Shown one piece after another: positions 26,486 through 33,735 of a DNA stretch of 64,000 nucleotides. A program made the position numbers and the translations under genes. The first letter of the stretch is position 1; each line of letters begins with the position of its first letter. The notes beneath the pieces were generated by a model. The model saw nothing but the letters and a program-made list of their open reading frames with translations, ran no database searches and was not told the origin of the DNA. The DNA comes from JAVBNT01 sp031551355 (lineage in GTDB: Bacteria > Vulcanimicrobiota > CADAWZ01), in contig JAVBNT010000023.1 of NCBI GenBank assembly GCA_031551355.1, forward strand, positions 1-64,000, given 5' to 3'.

Positions 26486-26659
26486 CTAGAGCAATTTGCA
26501 TTCTATATGTCACACAAAATCCGGTAAACATTTTTGGAAAAGACGGTGTAGCCGTCATCGCAAGTCCCCGCCTTCGCGGGGATAAACTCCGCTGTGGCGA
26601 ACCAGTATTTTATTCGGTTGTTTGTAGGAGTATGACAGTTCAATTGCAAACTGCTCTAG
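26486..26659. repeat. palindromic element with CTAGAGCA arms
   Basis: CTAGAGCAATTTGCA (26486-26500) and TGCAAACTGCTCTAG (26645-26659) are inverted repeats with one mismatch. Between them are a small ACGG/CCGT hairpin and CCCCGC-CTTC-GCGGGG (26566-26581) in a GTCATCGCAAGTCCCC context like common interspersed repeats. No gene. It fills the gap between the HU-operon terminator and the tRNA-Ala terminator. Confidence 0.6.
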
Positions 26660-26675
26660 CGAAAGTAAAAACCAT

Positions 26676-26715
26676 AATAAAAAATACCGCCTGTTTCCAA
26701 GCGGTATTTTTTATT
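26676..26715 (-). terminator. terminator of tRNA-Ala
   Basis: AATAAAAAATACCGC and its exact complement flank a 10-nt loop. On the minus strand it follows the tRNA 3' end by one base and gives a TTTTTTATTATGGTTTTT tail. Confidence 0.85.
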
Positions 26716-26716
26716 A

Positions 26717-26789
26717 TGGAGCTGGTCGGACTTGAACCGGCGACCCCCTGCATGCCGAGCAGGTGCTCTCCCAACTGAGCTACAACCCC
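26717..26789 (-). tRNA. tRNA-Ala (anticodon GGC)
   Basis: The 73-nt cloverleaf has acceptor GGGGTTG/CAGCTCC, D arm AGCTCAGTTGGGAGAGCA, anticodon stem CCTGC/GCAGG with loop TCGGCAT (anticodon GGC) and T arm GTTCAAGTC. CCA is not encoded. It has its own promoter after rplA. Confidence 0.97.
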
Positions 26790-26805
26790 TTTAAGCGACA
26801 GATCA

Positions 26806-26835
26806 ATTATATAAGAAACTACAATTAATTGTCAA
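26806..26835 (-). promoter_or_regulatory. promoter of tRNA-Ala
   Basis: On the minus strand exact TTGACA (26835-26830) and exact TATAAT (26811-26806) with an 18-nt spacer lie between the rplA stop and the tRNA. A T-rich tract just upstream may end the rplKA transcript. Confidence 0.8.
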
Positions 26836-26852
26836 GCTTTTTTTTATAATAT

Positions 26853-27560
26853 TTACTTACCCTGAGCAAACTGACCGGCTTTTTGGGAATCAACCCTTAC
26901 CCCGGTTCCCATTGTAGAGGTAAGCACAACACTTCTCAAATAAGTTCCCTTTGCCGTTGCAGGCTTAGCTCTGACAACAGCATCAAGAAGAGTCTGAATG
27001 TTCTGAGAAATCTTCTCTTTGCCAAAATCTCTTTTTCCTACTGAAGAATGGACAATTCCCTGTTTATCAGCACGATATTGAACCTTACCTGATTTCAACT
27101 CCTGAACGGTTTTTCCCACTTCTTTCGAAACTGTACCGGCCTTAGGGTTAGGCATTTTCGGACCAAGAACTCTTCCTAGCTCTTTACCCAAAAGTCCCAT
27201 CATATCAGGGGTTGCAACACAGATATCAAAATCAGACCAACCGCCCTTTACGAGCTCTACCAATTCTTCAGCTCCTACTTTGTCGGCACCGGCCTCCTGA
27301 GCTTCTTTCTCTCTATCAGCTTTGGTAAAAACAATCACGCGTGGTGTTTTTCCGGTTCCGTTCGGAAGCACAACAGTTCCTCTTACATTTTGATCGCTTT
27401 TTCTAGGGTCTATACCCAATTTTATGTGAATCTCTATGGTCTCATTAAATTTAGCCTTAGCATTGTTCAAAACAATATCTATTGCTTCTTCCATATTATA
27501 ATAATTTAATTTATCATAACTTTTATAAATCTCTTTAACACGCTTTGCCTTTACAGCCAT
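26853..27560 (-). CDS. rplA: 50S ribosomal protein L1
   Basis: The 235-aa protein has the L1 blocks: KLGIDPRKSDQNVRGTVVLP, VIVFTKADREKEAQEAGAD, PDMMGLLGKELGRVLGP and MPNPKAGTV. It binds 23S rRNA at the mobile L1 stalk that guides exit of the E-site tRNA, and in other bacteria represses its own mRNA. The GAGGAGGAA site precedes the ATG. It follows rplK by 81 nt, the conserved order. rplJ does not follow it, unlike in most bacteria. Confidence 0.98.
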   Translation of the reverse strand: MAVKAKRVKEIYKSYDKLNYYNMEEAIDIVLNNAKAKFNETIEIHIKLGIDPRKSDQNVRGTVVLPNGTGKTPRVIVFTKADREKEAQEAGADKVGAEELVELVKGGWSDFDICVATPDMMGLLGKELGRVLGPKMPNPKAGTVSKEVGKTVQELKSGKVQYRADKQGIVHSSVGKRDFGKEKISQNIQTLLDAVVRAKPATAKGTYLRSVVLTSTMGTGVRVDSQKAGQFAQGK

Positions 27561-27641
27561 TATTCCTCCTCGTGGTTAAACGGATTCCATCCTCCCACAA
27601 TTCTTTCACTAATTTTAATAGTTCTTAAACACAATCAAAAA

Positions 27642-28067
27642 TTATGCTTCGACGGTTATGCCCATACTTCTGGCGGTACCTTCAATAATTTTAACCGCTC
27701 CGGGGATATCATTTGCATTAAGATCCGCCATCTTTATCTTTGCAATTTCTTCAAGCTGCTTTTTATTAACCTTAGCAACTTTAGTAGTGTTCGGAGCACC
27801 GGATCCCTTATCAACACCGGCAGCTTTCAGAAGAAGAGCCGATGCAGGCGGGGTTTTTGTTATAAAAGTAAAACTTCTATCCTCATAAATGGTTATTTCG
27901 GCAGGAATAGTCATGCCAATCTGATCAGCAGTCCTAGCATTATACTGCTTCACAAATTCCATAATATTCACGCCATGCTGACCCAGAGCCGGACCAACAG
28001 GAGGAGCCGGGTTAGCCTTACCTGCAGGGCACTGAAGTTTTACTATAGCTTTGATTTTCTTTGCCAT
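27642..28067 (-). CDS. rplK: 50S ribosomal protein L11
   Basis: The 141-aa protein has the L11 N-terminal domain with PAGKANPAPPVGPALGQHG and the C-terminal RNA-binding domain with VTKTPPAS-type FTFITKTPPAS and ARSMGI. It binds the GTPase-associated centre of 23S rRNA and is needed for stringent-response sensing. It lies 15 nt after nusG. Confidence 0.98.
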   Translation of the reverse strand: MAKKIKAIVKLQCPAGKANPAPPVGPALGQHGVNIMEFVKQYNARTADQIGMTIPAEITIYEDRSFTFITKTPPASALLLKAAGVDKGSGAPNTTKVAKVNKKQLEEIAKIKMADLNANDIPGAVKIIEGTARSMGITVEA

Positions 28068-28082
28068 AATGGATTCACCTCA

Positions 28083-28712
28083 TTACAATTTCTCAACCTG
28101 ACTGAACTCTAGTTCAACAGGCGTTTCTCTTCCGAATATAGTGATAAGAACTTTAATCTTCTCTCTCTCGGAATTTACTTCATCGACAATACCATGGAAA
28201 TCCTGGAATGGACCGTGTGTAATTCTTACACCCTGACCAACCTCAATATCCAGATTCACACGCACAGGAGCCTCAAGTCCCATATGCCTGAGAATTACCT
28301 TGACTTCTTCTTCAGGAAGCGGTATAGGTTTAACACCCGGCCCGACAAATCCTGTTACTCCTGAAGTATTTCTTACCACATACCACGAATCATCCCTCAT
28401 TATCATCTCAACGAGGACATAACCAGGGTAAATTTTCTTTTGAACGGTTTTTCTTTTTCCGTCCTTAAACTCAATCTCTTCTTCCGTCGGAACAAGAATC
28501 TGAAATATCTTATCTTTCATATTCATAGATTCTATTCTTCTGAGAAGATTTGCTCTAACTTTATTTTCATAGCCTGAATATGTATGGATTACATACCATT
28601 TCAGTTCCGGATCCTTTACAGGCTCAGCCTCTTCCTGCATCTGCTCTTCAGTCACTGACGCAACTTCATCTTCAGCCTGTTTTTTCAAATCCAATTCTTC
28701 TCTATCAGCCAT
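28083..28712 (-). CDS. nusG: transcription termination/antitermination factor NusG
   Basis: The ATG at 28712 (MADREELD) is 9 nt from AGGAAGGA; an upstream ATG abuts that site. The 209-aa protein has an acidic N-terminal extension of about 35 residues, then the NGN domain (WYVIHTYSGYENKV, KIYPGYVLVEM, RNTSGVTGFVG) and a C-terminal KOW domain (IEVGQGVRITHGPFQDFHGIV). It couples RNA polymerase with the ribosome or Rho. The acidic extension is longer than in E. coli NusG. Confidence 0.96.
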   Translation of the reverse strand: MADREELDLKKQAEDEVASVTEEQMQEEAEPVKDPELKWYVIHTYSGYENKVRANLLRRIESMNMKDKIFQILVPTEEEIEFKDGKRKTVQKKIYPGYVLVEMIMRDDSWYVVRNTSGVTGFVGPGVKPIPLPEEEVKVILRHMGLEAPVRVNLDIEVGQGVRITHGPFQDFHGIVDEVNSEREKIKVLITIFGRETPVELEFSQVEKL

Positions 28713-28768
28713 AACAAGCATTCCTTCCTCTATCTTCTATCCACCTAGATATTAACCAAATTCAAAAA

Positions 28769-28969
28769 CTAAATGTTAAGAGTTTTGAAACCCAAGTCCG
28801 TTAAAACCCGGGTCACATAGAGAAAAGAGGTTACCACAACAAGAGTAAGAATAACTACTATCGTATAAGCCTTCAACTGTGGAGCCGTCGGCCAAGTTAT
28901 TTTTTTCCATTCTGTTGCTACAGACTTAAAAAATTTGACAACATTGTCCTTCATTACACTAAATTTCAT
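28769..28969 (-). CDS. secE: preprotein translocase subunit SecE
   Basis: This 66-aa single-TM protein is the short bacterial SecE type. The conserved amphipathic segment VATEWKKITWPTAPQLK precedes a transmembrane helix (TIVVILTLVVVTSFLYV). It clamps the SecY halves. It lies 57 nt upstream of nusG in the standard order. Confidence 0.95.
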   Translation of the reverse strand: MKFSVMKDNVVKFFKSVATEWKKITWPTAPQLKAYTIVVILTLVVVTSFLYVTRVLTDLGFKTLNI

Positions 28970-29114
28970 AACAACTTTTCAACCTTCCGAATAATTCCGG
29001 CGAGCAAGCGGACATATCCAAACTTTGACTCTTCATAGCAGAATAATTATAACTTATAACCAGAGTATTAGAATACAGATTAATAAAAAAAATCAACACT
29101 CTATAATATAAGCG

Positions 29115-29147
29115 TCCTATGGGGGTTCCCTGGAACCCCCATAGGAT
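29115..29147. terminator. hairpin between rpmG and secE
   Basis: TCCTATGGGGGTTCC pairs with GGAACCCCCATAGGA around a very short loop. On the minus strand no T run follows, so it may be a processing or pausing site rather than a full terminator. Many bacteria have tRNA-Trp at this position; here there is none. Confidence 0.55.
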
Positions 29148-29159
29148 TTTATCTACAAT

Positions 29160-29324
29160 CTACTTTGATTCTTTGTGTGGAGTATGCTTTTTACAGAAAG
29201 GGCAATACTTACTCAAAGCGAGACGCTCTGTTGTATTTTGTTTATTCTTTCTCGTAGCATAATTTTTTCTTTTGCAATCGCCACAGGCCATAGATATTGT
29301 TATACGATTTTCTTTTTTGGCCAT
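29160..29324 (-). CDS. rpmG: 50S ribosomal protein L33
   Basis: A 54-aa protein starts MAKKENRITISMACGDCKRK and has two CxxC knuckles (C14/C17 and C41/C44), i.e. the zinc-binding form of L33. It lies 47 nt downstream of tuf and upstream of secE, the order of many bacteria. Confidence 0.95.
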   Translation of the reverse strand: MAKKENRITISMACGDCKRKNYATRKNKQNTTERLALSKYCPFCKKHTPHKESK

Positions 29325-29371
29325 AATAAAATACCCTCACCATCTAATAAATATAGAATCAAATCAACGTG

Positions 29372-30565
29372 TTATTCGAGAACACCAACAACAACACCGG
29401 CACCTACAGTTCTGCCGCCTTCACGGATTGCAAATCTGAGGTTATCTTCAATTGCCATCGGAGTGATAAGCTCAACTTCTATTGTTACGTTATCGCCAGG
29501 CATAATCATTTCCATTCCCTCAGGAAGCTTGATTGAACCGGTAACATCAGTTGTTCTGAAATAGAACTGAGGTCTGTATCCCTGGAAGAACGGTGTATGA
29601 CGTCCTCCTTCTTCTTTGGAAAGAACATAAACTTCAGCTTTAAACTTCGTATGAGGTTTAATTGAACCTGATTTTGCCAGAACCTGACCTCTTTCGATGT
29701 CTTTTCTGTCAATACCACGAAGCAAAATGCCTACATTATCGCCGGCACGCCCCTCATCAAGAAGTTTTCTGAACATTTCAACGCCTGTGCAAACGAGCTT
29801 TCTCGGTTTCTCCATGAAACCAACCAACTCAATTTCGTCACCAACTTTTACGATGCCTCTCTCAATTCTTCCCGTAGCAACAGTTCCTCTGCCTGTGATG
29901 GTGAAGACATCTTCAACCGGCATAAGGAAAGGTTTGTCGACCGGGCGTTCAGGAAGCGGGATATATTTATCAACAGCATCACAAAGCTGCATAATAGCCT
30001 CATCCCATTTAGGATCAGGATTACTCTCAATAACCTGAAGTGCTGAACCTCTGATTACAGGAATCTCATCTCCAGGGAAATTGTATGTACTGAGAAGTTC
30101 TCTTACTTCGAGCTCAACAAGGTCAATAAGCTCAGAATCATCAACCATATCGCATTTGTTAAGAAAAACTACGATATAAGGAACATTGACCTGACGTGCA
30201 AGAAGAATGTGTTCACGTGTCTGAGGCATTGGGCCGTCTGCTGCGGAAACAACAAGAATCGCTCCGTCCATCTGAGCGGCACCGGTGATCATATTCTTAA
30301 TATAATCGGCGTGACCAGGGCAATCTACGTGTGCATAGTGTCTGTTATCAGTCTCGTATTCTTCGTGACTGATAGCAATCGTGATACCTCTCTCCTTTTC
30401 TTCAGGAGCATTATCAATACTATTGACGTCCCTCGCTTTTGCGAGACCTCTTTTTGACAGAGTTGTAGTAATCGCCGCTGTAAGAGTTGTCTTACCATGA
30501 TCAACGTGACCGATGGTTCCGATGTTTACGTGCGGTTTTGTTCTTTCAAATTTTTGTTTTGCCAT
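29372..30565 (-). CDS. tuf: translation elongation factor Tu
   Basis: The start is the ATG at 30565 with AGGAGG 7 nt upstream. The 397-aa protein has the GTPase G1 loop GHVDHGKTT, G3 DCPGHADY, G4 NKCDMVDD and the domain 2/3 blocks (GRGTVATGRIERG, TPFFQGYRPQFYFRT). It delivers aminoacyl-tRNA to the ribosome. It sits after a tRNA-Gly/Thr/Arg cluster, like the thrU-tufB type operon. Confidence 0.99.
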   Translation of the reverse strand: MAKQKFERTKPHVNIGTIGHVDHGKTTLTAAITTTLSKRGLAKARDVNSIDNAPEEKERGITIAISHEEYETDNRHYAHVDCPGHADYIKNMITGAAQMDGAILVVSAADGPMPQTREHILLARQVNVPYIVVFLNKCDMVDDSELIDLVELEVRELLSTYNFPGDEIPVIRGSALQVIESNPDPKWDEAIMQLCDAVDKYIPLPERPVDKPFLMPVEDVFTITGRGTVATGRIERGIVKVGDEIELVGFMEKPRKLVCTGVEMFRKLLDEGRAGDNVGILLRGIDRKDIERGQVLAKSGSIKPHTKFKAEVYVLSKEEGGRHTPFFQGYRPQFYFRTTDVTGSIKLPEGMEMIMPGDNVTIEVELITPMAIEDNLRFAIREGGRTVGAGVVVGVLE

Positions 30566-30707
30566 TTCTAAACCTCCTAGAATAAATACGCTTTTAAAAA
30601 AATTAAAATAGTCCAAAGGAAATTCAACTCATAATTCCCTTTATCCTCTTTCAAAACTAGCCAAAATAAAAAAAAGCCTTTTATGCGCTTTTTATATTTA
30701 AGAAAAG

Positions 30708-30780
30708 CACGCCCGAGAGGAATCGAACCTCCAACCCATGGCTTAGGAGTCCATTGCTCTATCCATTGAGCTACGGGCGT
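30708..30780 (-). tRNA. tRNA-Arg (anticodon CCT)
   Basis: 73 nt: acceptor ACGCCCG/CGGGCGT, D arm GCTCAATGGATAGAGC, anticodon loop CTCCTAA (CCT, reads AGG) in an ATGGA/GCCAT stem with one A-G mismatch, and T arm GGAGGTTCGATTCCTC. CCA is not encoded. Confidence 0.95.
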
Positions 30781-30811
30781 ATATAAGCCGAACAAGACAG
30801 AACAAAGAAAA

Positions 30812-30884
30812 AGCTGGGGAACGGGATTGAACCGTCGACCTCATCCTTACCAAGGATGTGCTCTACCTACTGAGCTACCCCAGC
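30812..30884 (-). tRNA. tRNA-Thr (anticodon GGT)
   Basis: 73 nt: acceptor GCTGGGG/CCCCAGC, D arm GCTCAGTAGGTAGAGC, anticodon stem CATCC/GGATG with loop TTGGTAA (GGT), T arm ACGGTTCAATCCCGT. CCA is not encoded. Confidence 0.97.
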
Positions 30885-30922
30885 GCCTAAATCACAAAAA
30901 ACATTCGAAATTAAAAATTTGA

Positions 30923-30995
30923 AGCGGGGGACGGGGCTCGAACCCGCAACATCCAGCTTGGAAGGCTAGCGCTCTACCAACTGAGCTACCCCCGC
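30923..30995 (-). tRNA. tRNA-Gly (anticodon TCC)
   Basis: 73 nt: acceptor GCGGGGG/CCCCCGC, D arm GCTCAGTTGGTAGAGC, anticodon stem CTAGC/GCTGG with loop CTTCCAA (TCC), T arm GCGGGTTCGAGCCCCGT. It is the first gene of the tRNA-tuf operon. Confidence 0.97.
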
Positions 30996-31022
30996 GACTA
31001 TTCGTGTTTAAGCGTGTAACAT

Positions 31023-31051
31023 ATGATAGCTGATGAAATAAATTTTGTCAA
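31023..31051 (-). promoter_or_regulatory. promoter of the tRNA-tuf operon
   Basis: On the minus strand exact TTGACA (31051-31046) and TATCAT (31028-31023) with a 17-nt spacer lie about 28 nt before the tRNA-Gly 5' end. Confidence 0.75.
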
Positions 31052-31503
31052 TACCCTTACTTGAAAACATATTAATATTTCTTTTAACACTGCATAATAC
31101 ATAATCCTCCGTCAATATCCGTGCACAACATTGGGTAGGAAAAAATAGATTATAAAGAGAAATACTAAACGACAGGAGCACTTCACAAGGAGAATTATAG
31201 CACAGAGAAAAAACTGCTCAGAGTGTCAAAAAAGTCCATTGGATTTTTGTATTATCTGCCATTGCGGGCCTGACCCGCAATCCCAAAACGACTGAAAAAC
31301 TTTAAACTAGCGGCAAAGATTATATTTTTTTCAGATTTTTCAATGCTCTAAATAGAGTTTATCGACAGTTTGGCAGATATTATTTTTCTTTGACAGGTTC
31401 TTTCAAAACCGGCAAACAAATTTTGAATCGCCGGATGTTTTTTTGAATCTAAATATATAATGAGCTAAAAATAATGATTGCCAACGGAGGTATCGGAATA
31501 ATA
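31052..31503. other. intergenic region with a GC-rich hairpin repeat
   Basis: No gene is supported. ATTGCGGG-CCTGA-CCCGCAAT at 31261-31281 is a perfect 8-bp hairpin whose sequence resembles a widespread interspersed palindrome. The rest is AT-rich. A promoter for the gene at 31504 is not clear; CGGAGG at 31485-31490 is its ribosome-binding site, 13 nt before the ATG. Confidence 0.5.
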
Positions 31504-33534
31504 ATGGACAGTACCGGACAAATGATCGATTCCAGAAAATTTTACAGCATATTCAAAGGAAGAACCGACAGAGTCGCTCTATACAATGCCAACACCTGCA
31601 AGGTAATATCTCTTGAAGTGAAAAAAGGCGAATGGGAAATAACCGAACGTATAAAATCACACCTCGGCGGACAGGCCAGGCTCGGTATGCACAACCATTT
31701 GTCCGATAACACCTGTACCTGGGCAAATATTATCTTCGATGAATCGACACAAACGCCAACCGCCCGAGAGTCAACCATGTTTGCCAGAGAATGCAGCAAA
31801 CTCGGGCTCACCAACGTTAAACGCGAAAAAACAAAAGTAAAAGGCGAAAATTATGCCTGCTGGATGTTTTTTGACAAACCTATCTCAGCAAAGAAAATCA
31901 GGCATCTGATCAACCTTATCTTCAAAAAACTTGATATAACAAAAGCAGAAATACTTCCCAAAGAAGATTTACTGACATCAGGAAGCTCCGGCGGATATGC
32001 ATGGCTGCCTTACTTTGGCGGAACAGATAAATGGATCGAGGGCAACGGTGAAACCCGTATGGACATGGGTGCCAAACTCGGACACACCATATTCCTTGAT
32101 AATGAAGGCAACCAGTTAAAAGATCCTTTTGGAAAAATCCATAAATATACGGAAAATGAAATTGACAATGCGATATTATACCTTACGGAGTATATACCAT
32201 CGGAATCTTCTCCTGAAGAGGGGACCAAAATACTTGACGCCCATTTGAAAAAAATGTCCGACAAGTGCTGTGCAGTCCGAGGCATGCTCAATGAGATAAA
32301 AGAAACAAAAGGTCTCAAGGAAGAAGCAGTAAATGCTCTTGGATTGATACTTAAAGCCTTTGGCAGGGAAGATTACTTCCACAAAATAATGTCAGGAACA
32401 GCCGGATATGACAAAGAACTTTACGACAAAAAACTTGCATCCCTTTCCGGAACCGCCTTCCTGCCATGTTCCACTTTCAGAGAAATGGGATACTGTAATC
32501 AGGAAGCCGATTGTTTCGCCAAAAGAGCGCCGCTGATAGAAAGATACGGCAAAATTGAAGAAGACAAACACTGCCCGCCGGAACAATGGCGCGAGTTCTC
32601 CCCTGCCCTTTGGGCCTTCCAGGGCATAAAAGAGCGTATGAGCGAAGAAGCCGACGTTGAAACGGCTCTGATTGATGTTGATGTAATAGATCAAGGTGAA
32701 TATTTTGAAACGTTCAAAAAGGAGTTAATGAGCAAACGCAGCCGCCTTATCGAAAAAAGAAAGCAATGCTCCGGATTTGACACGGGCTTTAATTCCCTGA
32801 ATCAACTTATAGACGGATTGTGCGCAGATTCATTAACAATCGTATCAGCAGCACAGGGCAGCGGCAAAACAGCCTTCTGTACACAAATAATGGAATATGC
32901 CTCACAAAATGAAAAAGCCGCCGGTGCTTATATAACATACGGAGAATCTCAGCATAATCTCACGGCAAAAATGATTGCCAGATCGAGCGGTATTGATTAC
33001 AGAAAAGTGCTAAGGGGAGCTCTTGCCGACGAAGAGCTTAACAGAGTTACCCAGGCATTAAAAACGCTTAAAACAAATAATGGCAAATATATTTATGTCG
33101 TTGAGGGCAATGACTCAATGACGATCAAAAAAATTAAAACAATAATTGACGCGCTGCCGATTCAGTTGCTGATTGTCGACACGCTGCAAATGGTGCCGTT
33201 CTTCTCACAAAATAACATCCACGACCTTTCATCAAGGCTCGAACAGGTTGTGAGGCAGTTAAAAACACTGGCACGCTATAAAAAAATACCGGTAATCGCC
33301 GTGTATTCATCCAGGGACAAGGATATGAACATCGCCGATTTGATCGCTCAGGAATCAATGCTCATGGCCGCCTGTGATTCGTGGGTCCACCTTGAAGAAA
33401 AAGGAGTGATGGACGGCGCACAGGGAATAAAAGAATACGGTATGCTGATACGCAAAAACAGAAACGGAGAGAAAAATATTCTCGTAAAAATAGGCTATCA
33501 GAGCGCATATCAAAAATTTGTCGAAACAAAATAG
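31504..33534 (+). CDS. primase-like (TOTE/AEP-type) domain fused to DnaB/RadA-like RecA-fold ATPase
   Basis: The start at 31504 (MDSTGQMID) follows CGGAGG; an earlier ATG at 31474 lies before this site. Residues 10-240 resemble the archaeo-eukaryotic-type primase domain of TOTE systems: FKGRTDRVAL, WANIIFDES, GENYACWMFFDKPIS and YAWLPYFGG followed by HTIFLDNEG. The expected D-x-D reads DES and the catalytic histidine position reads Ala/Cys, so polymerase activity is doubtful. A Cys cluster (PCSTFREMGYCNQEADC, about 320-336) may bind metal. Residues 425-675 are a DnaB/RadA-like ATPase: Walker A AAQGSGKT (449-456), Walker B LLIVDTLQM (about 555). The role is unknown: replication of a mobile element, repair, or defence. 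It stands alone before a tiny lipoprotein gene. Confidence 0.7.
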   Translation: MDSTGQMIDSRKFYSIFKGRTDRVALYNANTCKVISLEVKKGEWEITERIKSHLGGQARLGMHNHLSDNTCTWANIIFDESTQTPTARESTMFARECSKLGLTNVKREKTKVKGENYACWMFFDKPISAKKIRHLINLIFKKLDITKAEILPKEDLLTSGSSGGYAWLPYFGGTDKWIEGNGETRMDMGAKLGHTIFLDNEGNQLKDPFGKIHKYTENEIDNAILYLTEYIPSESSPEEGTKILDAHLKKMSDKCCAVRGMLNEIKETKGLKEEAVNALGLILKAFGREDYFHKIMSGTAGYDKELYDKKLASLSGTAFLPCSTFREMGYCNQEADCFAKRAPLIERYGKIEEDKHCPPEQWREFSPALWAFQGIKERMSEEADVETALIDVDVIDQGEYFETFKKELMSKRSRLIEKRKQCSGFDTGFNSLNQLIDGLCADSLTIVSAAQGSGKTAFCTQIMEYASQNEKAAGAYITYGESQHNLTAKMIARSSGIDYRKVLRGALADEELNRVTQALKTLKTNNGKYIYVVEGNDSMTIKKIKTIIDALPIQLLIVDTLQMVPFFSQNNIHDLSSRLEQVVRQLKTLARYKKIPVIAVYSSRDKDMNIADLIAQESMLMAACDSWVHLEEKGVMDGAQGIKEYGMLIRKNRNGEKNILVKIGYQSAYQKFVETK

Positions 33535-33554
33535 AAAAGAGGGATATAATATTT

Positions 33555-33650
33555 ATGTCGGTTAAAATATATGCAAAAATACTGACCTGGATTGCAGGAT
33601 GTGCCTGGATAATAACAACACTCTCCGGATGCGGAGGAGCAGGCGAGTAG
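33555..33650 (+). CDS. 31-residue putative lipoprotein
   Basis: An ATG at 33555, preceded by GAGGGA, opens 31 codons: a lysine-containing N-terminus (MSVKIYAK), a hydrophobic core and a lipobox TLSGC, leaving only CGGAGE as mature peptide. A perfect 15-bp terminator begins 11 nt after the stop. Position (20 nt after the primase-like gene), ribosome-binding site, lipobox and terminator together favour a real gene. Entericidin-like toxins are also tiny lipoproteins but longer; no function can be assigned. Confidence 0.55.
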   Translation: MSVKIYAKILTWIAGCAWIITTLSGCGGAGE

Positions 33651-33660
33651 GGAGTTTATT

Positions 33661-33697
33661 AACAACTCTGCCGGGAATACCCGGCAGAGTTGTTTTA
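33661..33697 (+). terminator. intrinsic terminator of the primase-like operon
   Basis: AACAACTCTGCCGGG and its exact complement with an AATA loop are followed by TTTTA. Confidence 0.9.
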
Positions 33698-33735
33698 CAG
33701 TCTTTCGGATAAGGCCCCGTAATTCCGTCTGCCGT

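Noticed and set aside
26476..26778. 100-aa frame ending VGLEPATPCMPSR
   Set aside because: It runs through a palindromic repeat and antisense to tRNA-Ala, a known spurious tRNA-derived frame.
30577..30795. 72-aa frame reading VAQWIEQWTPKPWVGGS
   Set aside because: It is the familiar false frame across a tRNA (tRNA-Arg here) and has no independent support.
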